DNA of 62,135 nucleotides from Streptococcus sp. oral taxon 431. Its GTDB lineage: Bacteria > Bacillota > Bacilli > Lactobacillales > Streptococcaceae. A program made the translations under genes and the position numbers. The stretch lies in NCBI RefSeq assembly GCF_023115445.1, contig NZ_JALDUI010000013.1, positions 1 through 62,135 of the forward strand, in the 5' to 3' direction. A model generated the notes under the pieces. That model saw nothing but the letters and a program-made list of their open reading frames with translations. It searched no databases and was not told where the DNA came from. Below, piece after piece: positions 1 to 7,066 of this stretch. Every line of letters begins with the position of its first letter. Position 1 is the stretch's first letter.

Positions 1-240
1 TCCTTAGTTTGACTATGGAATTCAAACTACTTTTCATCAAATACCTTGATATACTTGACAAATGGTAGAAAAGGACTCAGTCCTGTGCAATACAGAACTA
101 AATCCTTTGGATAAATTAATTGTCTAACTTTTTGGGGTCAGTACAGAAAAACCTTGATAGTATGCGTTTTATTGTGGGAAGATTTACTTGATTTTCTGCT
201 GAAATTTAGTTTTTGCCCAGCCACTTGCTATTTGCTACAT
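1..240. other. Intergenic edge, no gene recognised
   Basis: No open frame with a ribosome binding site is visible. The stretch around 120-150 (TTGTCTAACTTTTTGGGGTC) reminds me of sequence found near insertion sequence ends in streptococci, but I cannot name an element and see no matching inverted end. It lies downstream of the antisense ABC-F gene; no clear terminator with a T-run was found here. Confidence 0.4.
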
Positions 241-1767
241 TTATAAATCCTGTAAATCAACTACTTTTAAACCATGCTCTGTCAAACTATAAATACTGGT
301 ACAGACTTCTTTTAAGAAACGTCGATCATGTGAAACAGTGACCAGACCACCAGGATAATTGGCAAAGAGTTTTCTGATTTCGGGTTGAGAAGTTGGAGAA
401 AAGTTTCGTGTGGGTTCATCCAGAAGGAGAAAGTTTGGTTTGCGCAAGACTAAATCCAAAAGTAGGAGTTTACCCTGTTGCCCGCCAGATAAGGAGCAAA
501 TTTGATGCTGCATTTCTGGATAACTGAAATTGAGACTGGCTAAGTGAGATTGGATTTTCTGCAGTTCCTCTTTTTCCCCAGTTTTGCTGAGATAGGCTAT
601 TGGGGATAAATCCAATTGCAATGTTTCTTGGTAATTTTGTGGCATAAATCCAAGTGAAATCTCACTTTTGTCACTTAGTAGTTGTTGTAACTTGCCTAAC
701 AGAGTCGATTTGCCAACTCCATTGGAACCGATGATGCCGATTTTTTCTTGACCACGGATAGTTAATTGTAGCCCTTGAGCCAAAACACGTTCACCAATGG
801 ACAAACTTTCCTTTTCCAGTCGAACTAAGACTTTAGAAGCTGCTAATGGCTCTATATCTGAAAAGAAAAGTTGGATTTGTTCCTCTTCAAATGGCTTTTG
901 GGTCATGGACTGAGCTGCTTTTTCGTAGCGTTTTTCTTGAGAAAGAACATTTTTCATCTTTTTAGCTAATAGGCGACCAGCAACATCATTTTTAGTATTT
1001 CTCAAGGCAGTTTCGACATTTTGCTTGACTCTGCGATGTTTTTCCATAGTTTTGCTATAGGCTCTTTGGTCGTTGGCAGCTTGCTGGCTTTGTCTGGCAA
1101 AGTTAGCCTTCCTTTGGGCACTATAGCGATCATAGTCTAAGTGCTCGACTAGGGTTTCAGCTTCCTTTCGATGTTTGACTAGTCGCAAGTGGATAATGGT
1201 GTCTGCCGTTTGAGAGAGGAAGTCTTCATCATGAGAAATGAAAATAACGGTTTGCCTCATCTTCTGAATCTGACTTTTTAGCCAATCAATCGTCTCAAGA
1301 TCTAGGTCATTTGAAGGTTCATCTAAAAATAAAATCTCAAAGGGTTTGGCAAATTCATGGATGAGCTGAATTTTCAAAGCTTCACCACCCGAGAGACTAC
1401 CAATTTCTTGATCACTTGCAAAACGACTGCTGTCAAAGTGTAATTCATCAGACAAGCGATAGAGAAGGCTGTAGTCCAAATCTGTAGACTCTAAAAAGAA
1501 GTAGTCCTGCAGAGATTTTTTTTTCAGTTCTTCAGGGAGATGTTGGGGAATGTAGGTCAGGGACTGAAGGTCAGACTGGATGTCGCCCTTGATAGTAAAA
1601 TCAGGCAAAGCTTCCCCCATTAAAGCTCGTAGTAAGGTTGATTTTCCATTTCCTTCTTCGCCTATAATAGCGACCTTTTCTCCGTCTTGGATGGTAATGT
1701 TTAAATCGGAAACAAGGTCTCTTAAATCTTTGTTTTGTGTGATGGTCAGATGATTGATTTTTATCAT
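241..1767 (-). CDS. ABC-F family ATP-binding protein (ribosome-associated / possible antibiotic protection)
   Basis: A 508-aa soluble protein with two ABC ATPase domains and no membrane segments, the layout of ABC-F proteins that act on the ribosome. The first domain shows Walker A GEEGNGKS (residues 36-43), signature LSGGE and Walker B ILFLDEPSND. A charged linker follows, then a second Walker A GSNGVGKS, signature LSGGQ and DEPTRNFSP. The second D-loop (RNFSP where most ABC-F have NHLD) recalls the Lsa/Vga-type resistance subgroup, but I cannot say it gives resistance. The start is placed at 1767 because AAAGGA sits 7 bases ahead of that ATG; a frame extending upstream to 1833 has only a TTG with no such site. 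A perfect hairpin with a T-run lies just upstream and may be an attenuator. The family call is firm, the role inferred. Confidence 0.85.
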   Translation of the reverse strand: MIKINHLTITQNKDLRDLVSDLNITIQDGEKVAIIGEEGNGKSTLLRALMGEALPDFTIKGDIQSDLQSLTYIPQHLPEELKKKSLQDYFFLESTDLDYSLLYRLSDELHFDSSRFASDQEIGSLSGGEALKIQLIHEFAKPFEILFLDEPSNDLDLETIDWLKSQIQKMRQTVIFISHDEDFLSQTADTIIHLRLVKHRKEAETLVEHLDYDRYSAQRKANFARQSQQAANDQRAYSKTMEKHRRVKQNVETALRNTKNDVAGRLLAKKMKNVLSQEKRYEKAAQSMTQKPFEEEQIQLFFSDIEPLAASKVLVRLEKESLSIGERVLAQGLQLTIRGQEKIGIIGSNGVGKSTLLGKLQQLLSDKSEISLGFMPQNYQETLQLDLSPIAYLSKTGEKEELQKIQSHLASLNFSYPEMQHQICSLSGGQQGKLLLLDLVLRKPNFLLLDEPTRNFSPTSQPEIRKLFANYPGGLVTVSHDRRFLKEVCTSIYSLTEHGLKVVDLQDL

Positions 1768-1803
1768 ATTATTGTCCTTTCTAGAATGTTCATATTGCAT
1801 AAC

Positions 1804-1830
1804 AAAAAGCTCTACTTTACCTAGTAGAGC
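1804..1830 (-). terminator. Intrinsic terminator 37 bases upstream of the ABC-F start (possible attenuator)
   Basis: On the minus strand GCTCTACT (1830-1823) pairs perfectly with AGTAGAGC (1816-1809) across a 6-base loop and is followed by five T. It points toward the ABC-F gene and sits inside its likely leader. It could instead end transcription arriving from the gene at 2145-2474. Confidence 0.7.
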
Positions 1831-1858
1831 CAATGTCTATGTCAAAAAAACTCTATTA

Positions 1859-1963
1859 ATACTCTTCGAAAATCAAATTCAAACCACGTCAGCGTCGCCT
1901 TACCGTACTCAAGTACAGCTTGCGGCTAGCTTCCTAGTTTGCTCTTTGATTTTCATTGAGTAT
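1859..1963. repeat. BOX element, boxA plus boxC, no boxB
   Basis: Starts ATACTCTTCGAAAATC, contains the CGTCAGCGTCGCCTT core of boxA and ends with the boxC core GCGGCTAGCTTCCTAG and a closing ATTGAGTAT. It matches the ends of the longer copy at 35663-35812 but has only a short spacer in place of boxB. BOX elements are mobilised repeats of mitis-group streptococci with RNA-folding potential. The rest of the 1768-2144 gap holds only a small AT-rich hairpin (2023-2041, AAATAAAG / CTTTATTT) and no gene. Confidence 0.9.
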
Positions 1964-2144
1964 AAAATGCCAGAAAAAGAGCATAAAAGAGCACACAAAA
2001 AGAGACAGAAACAAGATCTACTAAATAAAGGTTCTTTATTTGATAGACTTAGTTGTTCATGTCTCCCTTACCTCCGAAAATTATTATGTTTATTTTATAC
2101 CTTTTGGAACACTTTGTCAAAAGAAATGAGAAATTCAAATCTTT

Positions 2145-2474
2145 CTAGAAACCAAAAACAGGTCCATAGAGTGTCAAAACGTGTTTGACTTGATCGTAGT
2201 GGAATTTGTCATAGTTTCGCCAAGCTGTGCGAGCTTCTTCATTGAGTTTAAGGGTGCCAAGTCCAATCAAGAGACTGGTATGTTGGTAAAATTTCTCAAG
2301 ATCAACTAAGATAGAGTTATCTAGTTTCTTTGTCTTTTTAAGTTGTCTGAGTAGCTCGTCAATATTTTGCTGCAAGCACAGATCATCAGGCAATCCTTGT
2401 TTGCAAGTCTGGTAAGCTTTGTTTAACTCGGAAATGAGTTGATAAGCTTCTAAGATTAGTTCTTTATCTTCCAT
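2145..2474 (-). CDS. Hypothetical small helical protein
   Basis: A 109-aa protein with no signal peptide or membrane segment, rich in Leu, Lys, Glu and Gln and probably all-helical. I do not recognise a family with certainty. Size, helical make-up and the aromatic-Gly C terminus (ending VFGF) loosely resemble enterocin A-type bacteriocin immunity proteins, which is only a suggestion. The start is supported by AAAGGAGG nine bases ahead of ATG, and an extended -10 promoter lies 40 bases upstream. It stands alone, separated from the ABC-F gene by a BOX repeat. Confidence 0.7.
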   Translation of the reverse strand: MEDKELILEAYQLISELNKAYQTCKQGLPDDLCLQQNIDELLRQLKKTKKLDNSILVDLEKFYQHTSLLIGLGTLKLNEEARTAWRNYDKFHYDQVKHVLTLYGPVFGF

Positions 2475-2510
2475 ATGAGCGTCCTCCTTTGCTCATGTAT
2501 TGATGTCTAT

Positions 2511-2539
2511 AGTATAGCACCAAAAACAAAAAATGTCAT
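2511..2539 (-). promoter_or_regulatory. Promoter of the small helical protein gene
   Basis: On the minus strand: -35 ATGACA (2539-2534), 17-base spacer, -10 TATACT (2516-2511) preceded by TGC, an extended -10. Confidence 0.7.
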
Positions 2540-2604
2540 AGTAAATATATCAAAAAATAGTGAAAAATATTTAAAATGTTTAGATACCTTGTTTGAACTT
2601 TTTT

Positions 2605-2615
2605 CATGGTATAAT
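2605..2615 (+). promoter_or_regulatory. Extended -10 promoter of the yceD-nth unit
   Basis: ATGGTATAAT: TG one base before TATAAT (2610-2615). No good -35 at 17 bases, as is usual for extended -10 promoters in streptococci. The gene starts 29 bases downstream, with GGAGGA at 2635-2640. Confidence 0.65.
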
Positions 2616-2643
2616 CAAGATAGTAAATCTTTATGGAGGAAGT

Positions 2644-3186
2644 ATGAAATTAAATATTCAAGAAATTCGTAAGCAGCCTGAAGGTTTGCACTTTGAGCAG
2701 ACTTTAGACTTAGCAGCTGACTTGCGTGCCCGTAATCAAGAAATTATAGATGTAAAAGATATTGTCGCTATTGGAAAAGTTCAGTACGAAGACCGTATGT
2801 TTTTCCTAGATTATCAGTTGTCTTATACAATCGTTTTAGCCTCTAGCCGTAGCATGGAACCTGTAGAATTGAAAGAGTCTTATCCAGTGACAGAAGTCTT
2901 TATGGAAGGTGCTACCAATCAACTGGACCAAGAAGTTCTAGATGATGACTTGGTCTTGCCTATTGAAAATGGAGAAATCGACCTGGCTGAAAGTGTTTCA
3001 GATAATATCTTGCTCAATATTCCAATCAAGGTCTTAACAGCTGAGGAAGAAGCAGGTCAGGGATTTGTATCTGGAAATGACTGGCAAATCATGTCTGAGG
3101 AAGAGTATCAAGCCCAACAAGCAGTCAAGAAAGAAGAAAATAGTCCTTTTGCAGGTTTGCAAGGACTGTTTGACGGAGACGAATAG
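2644..3186 (+). CDS. YceD family (DUF177) protein
   Basis: A 180-aa soluble acidic protein. The layout (N-terminal LNIQEIRKQPEGLHFEQTLDL, a central conserved stretch of beta strands, then an acidic C terminus ending GLFDGDE) fits the YceD/DUF177 family, whose bacterial members are linked to 23S rRNA accumulation and usually sit before rpmF. Here it is followed directly by nth rather than rpmF. The start at 2644 has GGAGGA four bases upstream; an upstream in-frame ATG at 2593 overlaps the promoter and has no ribosome site. The stop codon abuts the nth start (TAGATG), so the two genes are co-transcribed and probably translationally coupled. Confidence 0.8.
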   Translation: MKLNIQEIRKQPEGLHFEQTLDLAADLRARNQEIIDVKDIVAIGKVQYEDRMFFLDYQLSYTIVLASSRSMEPVELKESYPVTEVFMEGATNQLDQEVLDDDLVLPIENGEIDLAESVSDNILLNIPIKVLTAEEEAGQGFVSGNDWQIMSEEEYQAQQAVKKEENSPFAGLQGLFDGDE

Positions 3187-3816
3187 ATGGTTTTATCCAA
3201 GAAACGTGCCCGTCATGTCATTGAGGAAATCATTGCTCTTTTTCCAGATGCGAAACCAAGTCTAGATTTTCGCAATCATTTTGAACTTCTGGTTGCTGTT
3301 ATGCTGTCTGCTCAGACGACAGATGCGGCAGTCAACAAGGCTACACCTGGCCTTTTTGCAGCTTTTCCAACCCCACAAACCATGGCAGATGCAAGTGAGA
3401 GTGAGATTGCCTCGTATATTTCTCGCCTAGGCCTTTATCGCAATAAGGCTAAATTCCTCAAAAAATGTTCCCAACAACTCCTGGATGATTTTGACGGTCA
3501 TGTCCCTCAGACTAGGGAAGAATTAGAGAGTTTGGCAGGAGTTGGTCGTAAAACAGCCAACGTAGTTTTGAGCGTAGGCTTCGGTATTCCGGCCTTTGCA
3601 GTTGATACTCACGTAGAGCGAATCTGTAAACACCACGATATTGTTAAAAAATCAGCTACACCCCTTGAGGTCGAAAAACGTGTCATGGATGTTTTGCCAC
3701 CAGAAGAATGGCTTGCAGCCCATCAGGCTATGATTTACTTTGGTCGTGCTATCTGTCATCCGAAAAATCCAGAATGCGATCACTATCCACAGTTGTACGA
3801 TTTTAGTTCGTTATAA
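3187..3816 (+). CDS. nth: Endonuclease III-type DNA glycosylase/AP lyase, iron-sulfur site incomplete
   Basis: A 209-aa base-excision repair enzyme that removes oxidised pyrimidines and cuts at abasic sites. The helix-hairpin-helix LESLAGVGRKTANVV (114-128) carries catalytic Lys122; catalytic Asp140 lies in AVDTHVER. These match Lys120 and Asp138 of E. coli Nth. The classical C-X6-C-X2-C-X5-C cluster site is only half present: Cys190 and Cys197 remain, but the third and fourth positions are Tyr200 and Phe206. The reading frame is otherwise intact, so this looks like loss or change of the 4Fe-4S cluster rather than a broken gene. It begins right after the stop of the yceD-like gene. Confidence 0.92.
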   Translation: MVLSKKRARHVIEEIIALFPDAKPSLDFRNHFELLVAVMLSAQTTDAAVNKATPGLFAAFPTPQTMADASESEIASYISRLGLYRNKAKFLKKCSQQLLDDFDGHVPQTREELESLAGVGRKTANVVLSVGFGIPAFAVDTHVERICKHHDIVKKSATPLEVEKRVMDVLPPEEWLAAHQAMIYFGRAICHPKNPECDHYPQLYDFSSL

Positions 3817-3838
3817 AATTGATTTCTTGTGTTTTTTC

Positions 3839-3867
3839 TTGCATCGATTCCTGGTTTGTGTTATAGT
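3839..3867 (+). promoter_or_regulatory. Promoter of the pyrimidine operon
   Basis: -35 TTGCAT (3839-3844), 17-base spacer, -10 TATAGT (3862-3867) with TG one base before it. Transcription would start near 3874, giving a leader of about 150 bases before pyrR. Confidence 0.75.
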
Positions 3868-3886
3868 AGTACCAATCAAATATTCC

Positions 3887-3917
3887 TTTAATCCTGTCCC
3901 GTGAGGCAGGCAAGGAG
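3887..3917 (+). promoter_or_regulatory. PyrR-binding loop in the pyrR leader
   Basis: TTTAAT (3887-3892) is followed by a 6-bp stem CCTGTC/GGCAGG closing the hexaloop CCGTGA (3899-3904), which fits the CNGNGA loop of PyrR binding sites, then the purine-rich CAAGGAG. PyrR with UMP binds this anti-antiterminator and favours the downstream terminator. Confidence 0.85.
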
Positions 3918-3981
3918 CTGAATCAAGTAGAAGGGTGGAGTCTCTGCTGTTTTGGTAGGGCTAGCTTAACTATACATTCTG

Positions 3982-4546
<565 letters not shown>

Positions 4547-4565
4547 ATATCCAAAGGAGTTAGCC

Positions 4566-5489
4566 ATGTCAGAAAATCAACAAGCCATTCAACATGTAGT
4601 CTCAATGGAAGACCTTACTGTAGAACAAGTCATGAAATTGATTAAACGCGGGATCGAATTTAAAAATGGAGCAAAGGCTTCTTATGAAGACCAACACATC
4701 GTCTCTAATCTCTTCTTTGAGAGTTCGACTCGTACCCACAAATCTTTTGAAGTAGCAGAGATTAAACTGGGCCTTCACCTACTGGACTTCGATGTGAAAA
4801 CAAGTTCAGTCAACAAGGGTGAAACACTCTACGATACAATTTTGACCTTGTCAGCCTTGGGAGTAGATGCCTGTGTCATCCGACACCCAGAGGTAGATTA
4901 CTACAGAGAGTTGATCGATAGTCCGACGATTACGACTTCGATTATCAATGGTGGGGATGGTTCGGGTCAACACCCAAGCCAAAGCTTGCTTGATTTAATG
5001 ACGATTTATGAAGAATTTGGACACTTCGAAGGACTCAAGGTAGCCATTGCTGGTGACCTTGACCATTCGCGTGTGGCTAAATCCAATATGCAAATCTTAA
5101 AACGCTTAGGAGCAGAACTCTACTTTGCTGGACCTGAGGAATGGAGAAGTCAAGAGTTTGCAGACTATGGACAGTTTGTAAGCATTGATGAAATCATTGA
5201 CCAAGTTGATGTGATGATGTTTCTCCGTGTTCAGCATGAGCGTCATGAAAGTGGAACAGTCTTTTCAAAAGAGGGCTATCATGCTCAGCATGGTTTGACT
5301 CAAGAACGTTACGATCGCTTGAAAGATAAAGCTATTCTGATGCATCCTGCTCCTGTAAATCGCGATGTTGAAATTGCTGATCACTTGGTTGAAGCTCCAA
5401 AATCACGGATTGTTCAACAGATGACTAACGGTGTCTTTGTCAGAATGGCAATCTTGGAATCCGTATTGGCATACAGAAAAGCAAATTAA
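4566..5489 (+). CDS. pyrB: Aspartate carbamoyltransferase catalytic chain
   Basis: A 307-aa enzyme that joins carbamoyl phosphate and aspartate to make carbamoyl-aspartate, the committed step of pyrimidine synthesis. The carbamoyl phosphate motif [12 protein letters not shown] (SSTRTH at 53-58) and [11 protein letters not shown] are both present, and the C terminus holds the conserved [10 protein letters not shown]. Start chosen at 4566, with AAAGGAG nine bases upstream; an in-frame ATG at 4509 overlaps the pyrR end and lacks a site. It follows pyrR by 19 bases. No pyrI-like regulatory subunit is nearby, as is normal for Firmicutes. Confidence 0.95.
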   Translation: MSENQQAIQHVVSMEDLTVEQVMKLIKRGIEFKNGAKASYEDQHIVSNLFFESSTRTHKSFEVAEIKLGLHLLDFDVKTSSVNKGETLYDTILTLSALGVDACVIRHPEVDYYRELIDSPTITTSIINGGDGSGQHPSQSLLDLMTIYEEFGHFEGLKVAIAGDLDHSRVAKSNMQILKRLGAELYFAGPEEWRSQEFADYGQFVSIDEIIDQVDVMMFLRVQHERHESGTVFSKEGYHAQHGLTQERYDRLKDKAILMHPAPVNRDVEIADHLVEAPKSRIVQQMTNGVFVRMAILESVLAYRKAN

Positions 5490-5538
5490 GACACAAAACG
5501 TTAAAAGATGCCTGAGAGCATCCACGAGAGGTGAATTT

Positions 5539-6618
5539 ATGACTAAACGACTTCTAGTTTTAGAAGATGGAACAATTTTTGAAGGTAAAGCCTTTGGGGC
5601 TGATATTGATGTAACTGGTGAAATCGTCTTTAATACTGGGATGACCGGTTATCAAGAATCCATTACGGATCAGTCTTATAATGGGCAAATTCTAACTTTT
5701 ACCTATCCCTTGGTTGGAAATTATGGAATTAACCGTGATGACTACGAGTCTATCAGTCCAACCTGTAAAGGTGTAGTGGTATTTGAAGAAGCTCGTAGAG
5801 CCAGCAACTGGCGCAACCAGATGACGCTGGATGAATTTTTGAAATCTAAGAAAATCCCTGGTATTTCAGGTATTGATACACGTGCTTTGACAAAAATCAT
5901 TCGCAAACATGGAACTATGAGAGCGACTCTGACACATGTGGGAGATAGTATCGATCACATCACAGATCAGCTTCAAGCAACTGTTTTACCAATAGATAAT
6001 ATCAAACAGGTTTCTACAAAAACTGCTTACCCAGCTCCAGGAGTAGGTTTAAGTGTGGTACTTGTAGACTTTGGTCTCAAGCATTCAATCTTAAGAGAGT
6101 TGTCTAAGAGAGATTGTAATGTAACGGTCGTTCCTTATACTACAACAGCAGAGGAAATCCTTCACTTAAATCCAGACGGAGTTATGTTGTCAAATGGACC
6201 GGGAAATCCAGCAGATGTACCAGAAGCACTCGATATGATTCGTGGTATTCTCGGGAAAATTCCAATCTTTGGTATTTGTATGGGGCACCAGCTCTTTGCA
6301 ATGGCAAATGGTGCCAAGACCTATAAGATGAAATTTGGTCACCGTGGATTTAACCATGCTGTACGCGAAATTGCAACAGGGCGCGTGGATTTCACTAGTC
6401 AAAACCATGGATATGCAGTGAGTCGTGAAGATTTTCCAGACCATTTGATGATTACTCATGAAGAAATCAATGACAAGTCAGTTGAAGGTGTACGTCACAG
6501 ATACCAACCAGGTTTCTCTGTGCAATTCCACCCAGATGCTGCACCAGGTCCGCACGATGCAAGTTATCTATTTGACGAGTTCATCGAAATGATGGAAGCC
6601 TTCAAACAAGCAAACTAA
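5539..6618 (+). CDS. carA: Carbamoyl-phosphate synthase small (glutaminase) subunit
   Basis: A 360-aa protein that supplies ammonia from glutamine to CarB. The N-terminal domain carries [14 protein letters not shown]. The class I amidotransferase domain has nucleophile Cys247 in FGICMGHQ and catalytic His331 in [14 protein letters not shown]. The position that is Glu in the classical Cys-His-Glu triad is Asp333 here, a conservative change I believe is common in streptococci. Start chosen at ATG 5539 behind GAGAGGTG. It follows pyrB by 49 bases and is unusually separated from carB by 448 bp of structured sequence. Confidence 0.95.
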   Translation: MTKRLLVLEDGTIFEGKAFGADIDVTGEIVFNTGMTGYQESITDQSYNGQILTFTYPLVGNYGINRDDYESISPTCKGVVVFEEARRASNWRNQMTLDEFLKSKKIPGISGIDTRALTKIIRKHGTMRATLTHVGDSIDHITDQLQATVLPIDNIKQVSTKTAYPAPGVGLSVVLVDFGLKHSILRELSKRDCNVTVVPYTTTAEEILHLNPDGVMLSNGPGNPADVPEALDMIRGILGKIPIFGICMGHQLFAMANGAKTYKMKFGHRGFNHAVREIATGRVDFTSQNHGYAVSREDFPDHLMITHEEINDKSVEGVRHRYQPGFSVQFHPDAAPGPHDASYLFDEFIEMMEAFKQAN

Positions 6619-6755
6619 AGACGAGTGTGAAATCGTCGGAGACTTTATGTAACTGAACACGGACGGAAAGCTCGGAATTTAGAGAACCCAACTCGGATTG
6701 TCAATCCTTCCTTGGTTTCCTAAAATCCAATCACTTTCTATTCGTCCTTTGTATC

Positions 6756-6793
6756 TTATTTAATGTCGCTCAGTGAGGCGACGAATAGAAAGG
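6756..6793 (+). promoter_or_regulatory. Candidate PyrR-binding loop 1 before carB
   Basis: TTTAAT (6759-6764), 6-bp stem GTCGCT/GGCGAC with one U-G pair, hexaloop CAGTGA (6771-6776, fits CNGNGA), then purine-rich GAATAGAAAGG (6783-6793). It has the same order and dimensions as the PyrR loop in the pyrR leader at 3887-3917. Confidence 0.7.
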
Positions 6794-6891
6794 CAGGTCG
6801 TTTCTTTTAGTCGCTATTAGGCGAACTAAAAACTCCCTGCACTAGATTTTTTATCGAAAAAAATCGTTTCGCTAAAAAATCGTCGGAGAAT

Positions 6892-6929
6892 TTATTTAAT
6901 GGCAACCAGAGAGTTGCCGAATAGAAAGG
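6892..6929 (+). promoter_or_regulatory. Candidate PyrR-binding loop 2 before carB
   Basis: TTTAAT (6895-6900), perfect 6-bp stem GGCAAC/GTTGCC, hexaloop CAGAGA (6907-6912, fits CNGNGA), then GAATAGAAAGG (6919-6929). The stem differs from module 1 in sequence but keeps pairing, while both flanks are identical. Confidence 0.72.
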
Positions 6930-6962
6930 AGAAGGGTGTTCCGTATTTGCTGAATTGAATAC

Positions 6963-7052
6963 GGGCTACGGACGGTGCTAAAAAGATAGTTATTCCTAGA
7001 ACTGACGGTTCTTCGTCATAACTCCTATTTTAGCTTTGTCCGCTTGACGCCC
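6963..7052 (+). promoter_or_regulatory. Long nested hairpin ending 14 bases before carB
   Basis: Successive nested stems: GGGC/GCCC (6963-6966, 7049-7052), GGAC/GTCC (6970-6973, 7038-7041), GCTAAAA/TTTTAGC (6978-6984, 7028-7034), AGTTAT/ATAACT (6988-6993, 7018-7023), AGAAC/GTTCT (6998-7002, 7008-7012). No T-run follows, so it is not an ordinary terminator. It may control translation of carB or be a miniature inverted-repeat insertion. Confidence 0.6.
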
Positions 7053-7066
7053 TTAATATCTTGTAA

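Larger units (their letters stand above)
6619..7066 (+). promoter_or_regulatory. carA-carB intergenic region packed with RNA hairpins
   Basis: This 448-base gap has no gene with a ribosome site but many hairpins. Two 38-base modules, 6756-6793 and 6892-6929, share identical flanks and have different but self-complementary centres, as expected for structured RNA (listed separately). Other stems are TTTTAGTCGC / GCGA-A-CTAAAA (6805-6831), GCAGG / CCTGC (6793-6797 with 6836-6840), CCGTATT / AATACGG (6941-6947 with 6958-6964) and a long nested hairpin at 6963-7052. A T-run follows at 6847-6852. I read it as a transcribed regulatory leader for carB. Confidence 0.7.

Noticed and set aside
1..240. 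Insertion sequence end near 120-150
   Set aside because: The sequence looks familiar but I found no inverted repeat, target duplication or transposase fragment, so I do not call an element.
1754..2188. A 144-codon plus-strand frame crossing the BOX repeat
   Set aside because: It starts inside the antisense ABC-F gene end, runs through the BOX element and has no ribosome site.
6762..6960. Short frames starting at the ATG in each PyrR-like module (MSLSEATNRKAGRFF and MATRELPNRKEKGVPYLLN)
   Set aside because: Both share NRK and one has CGGAGA upstream, so leader peptides were considered. The kept pairing with changed codons fits an RNA structure better, and the first has no ribosome site.
6619..7066. 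A decayed gene or frameshift between carA and carB
   Set aside because: CarA and CarB are both full length and no frame in the gap resembles part of either or any protein I know.
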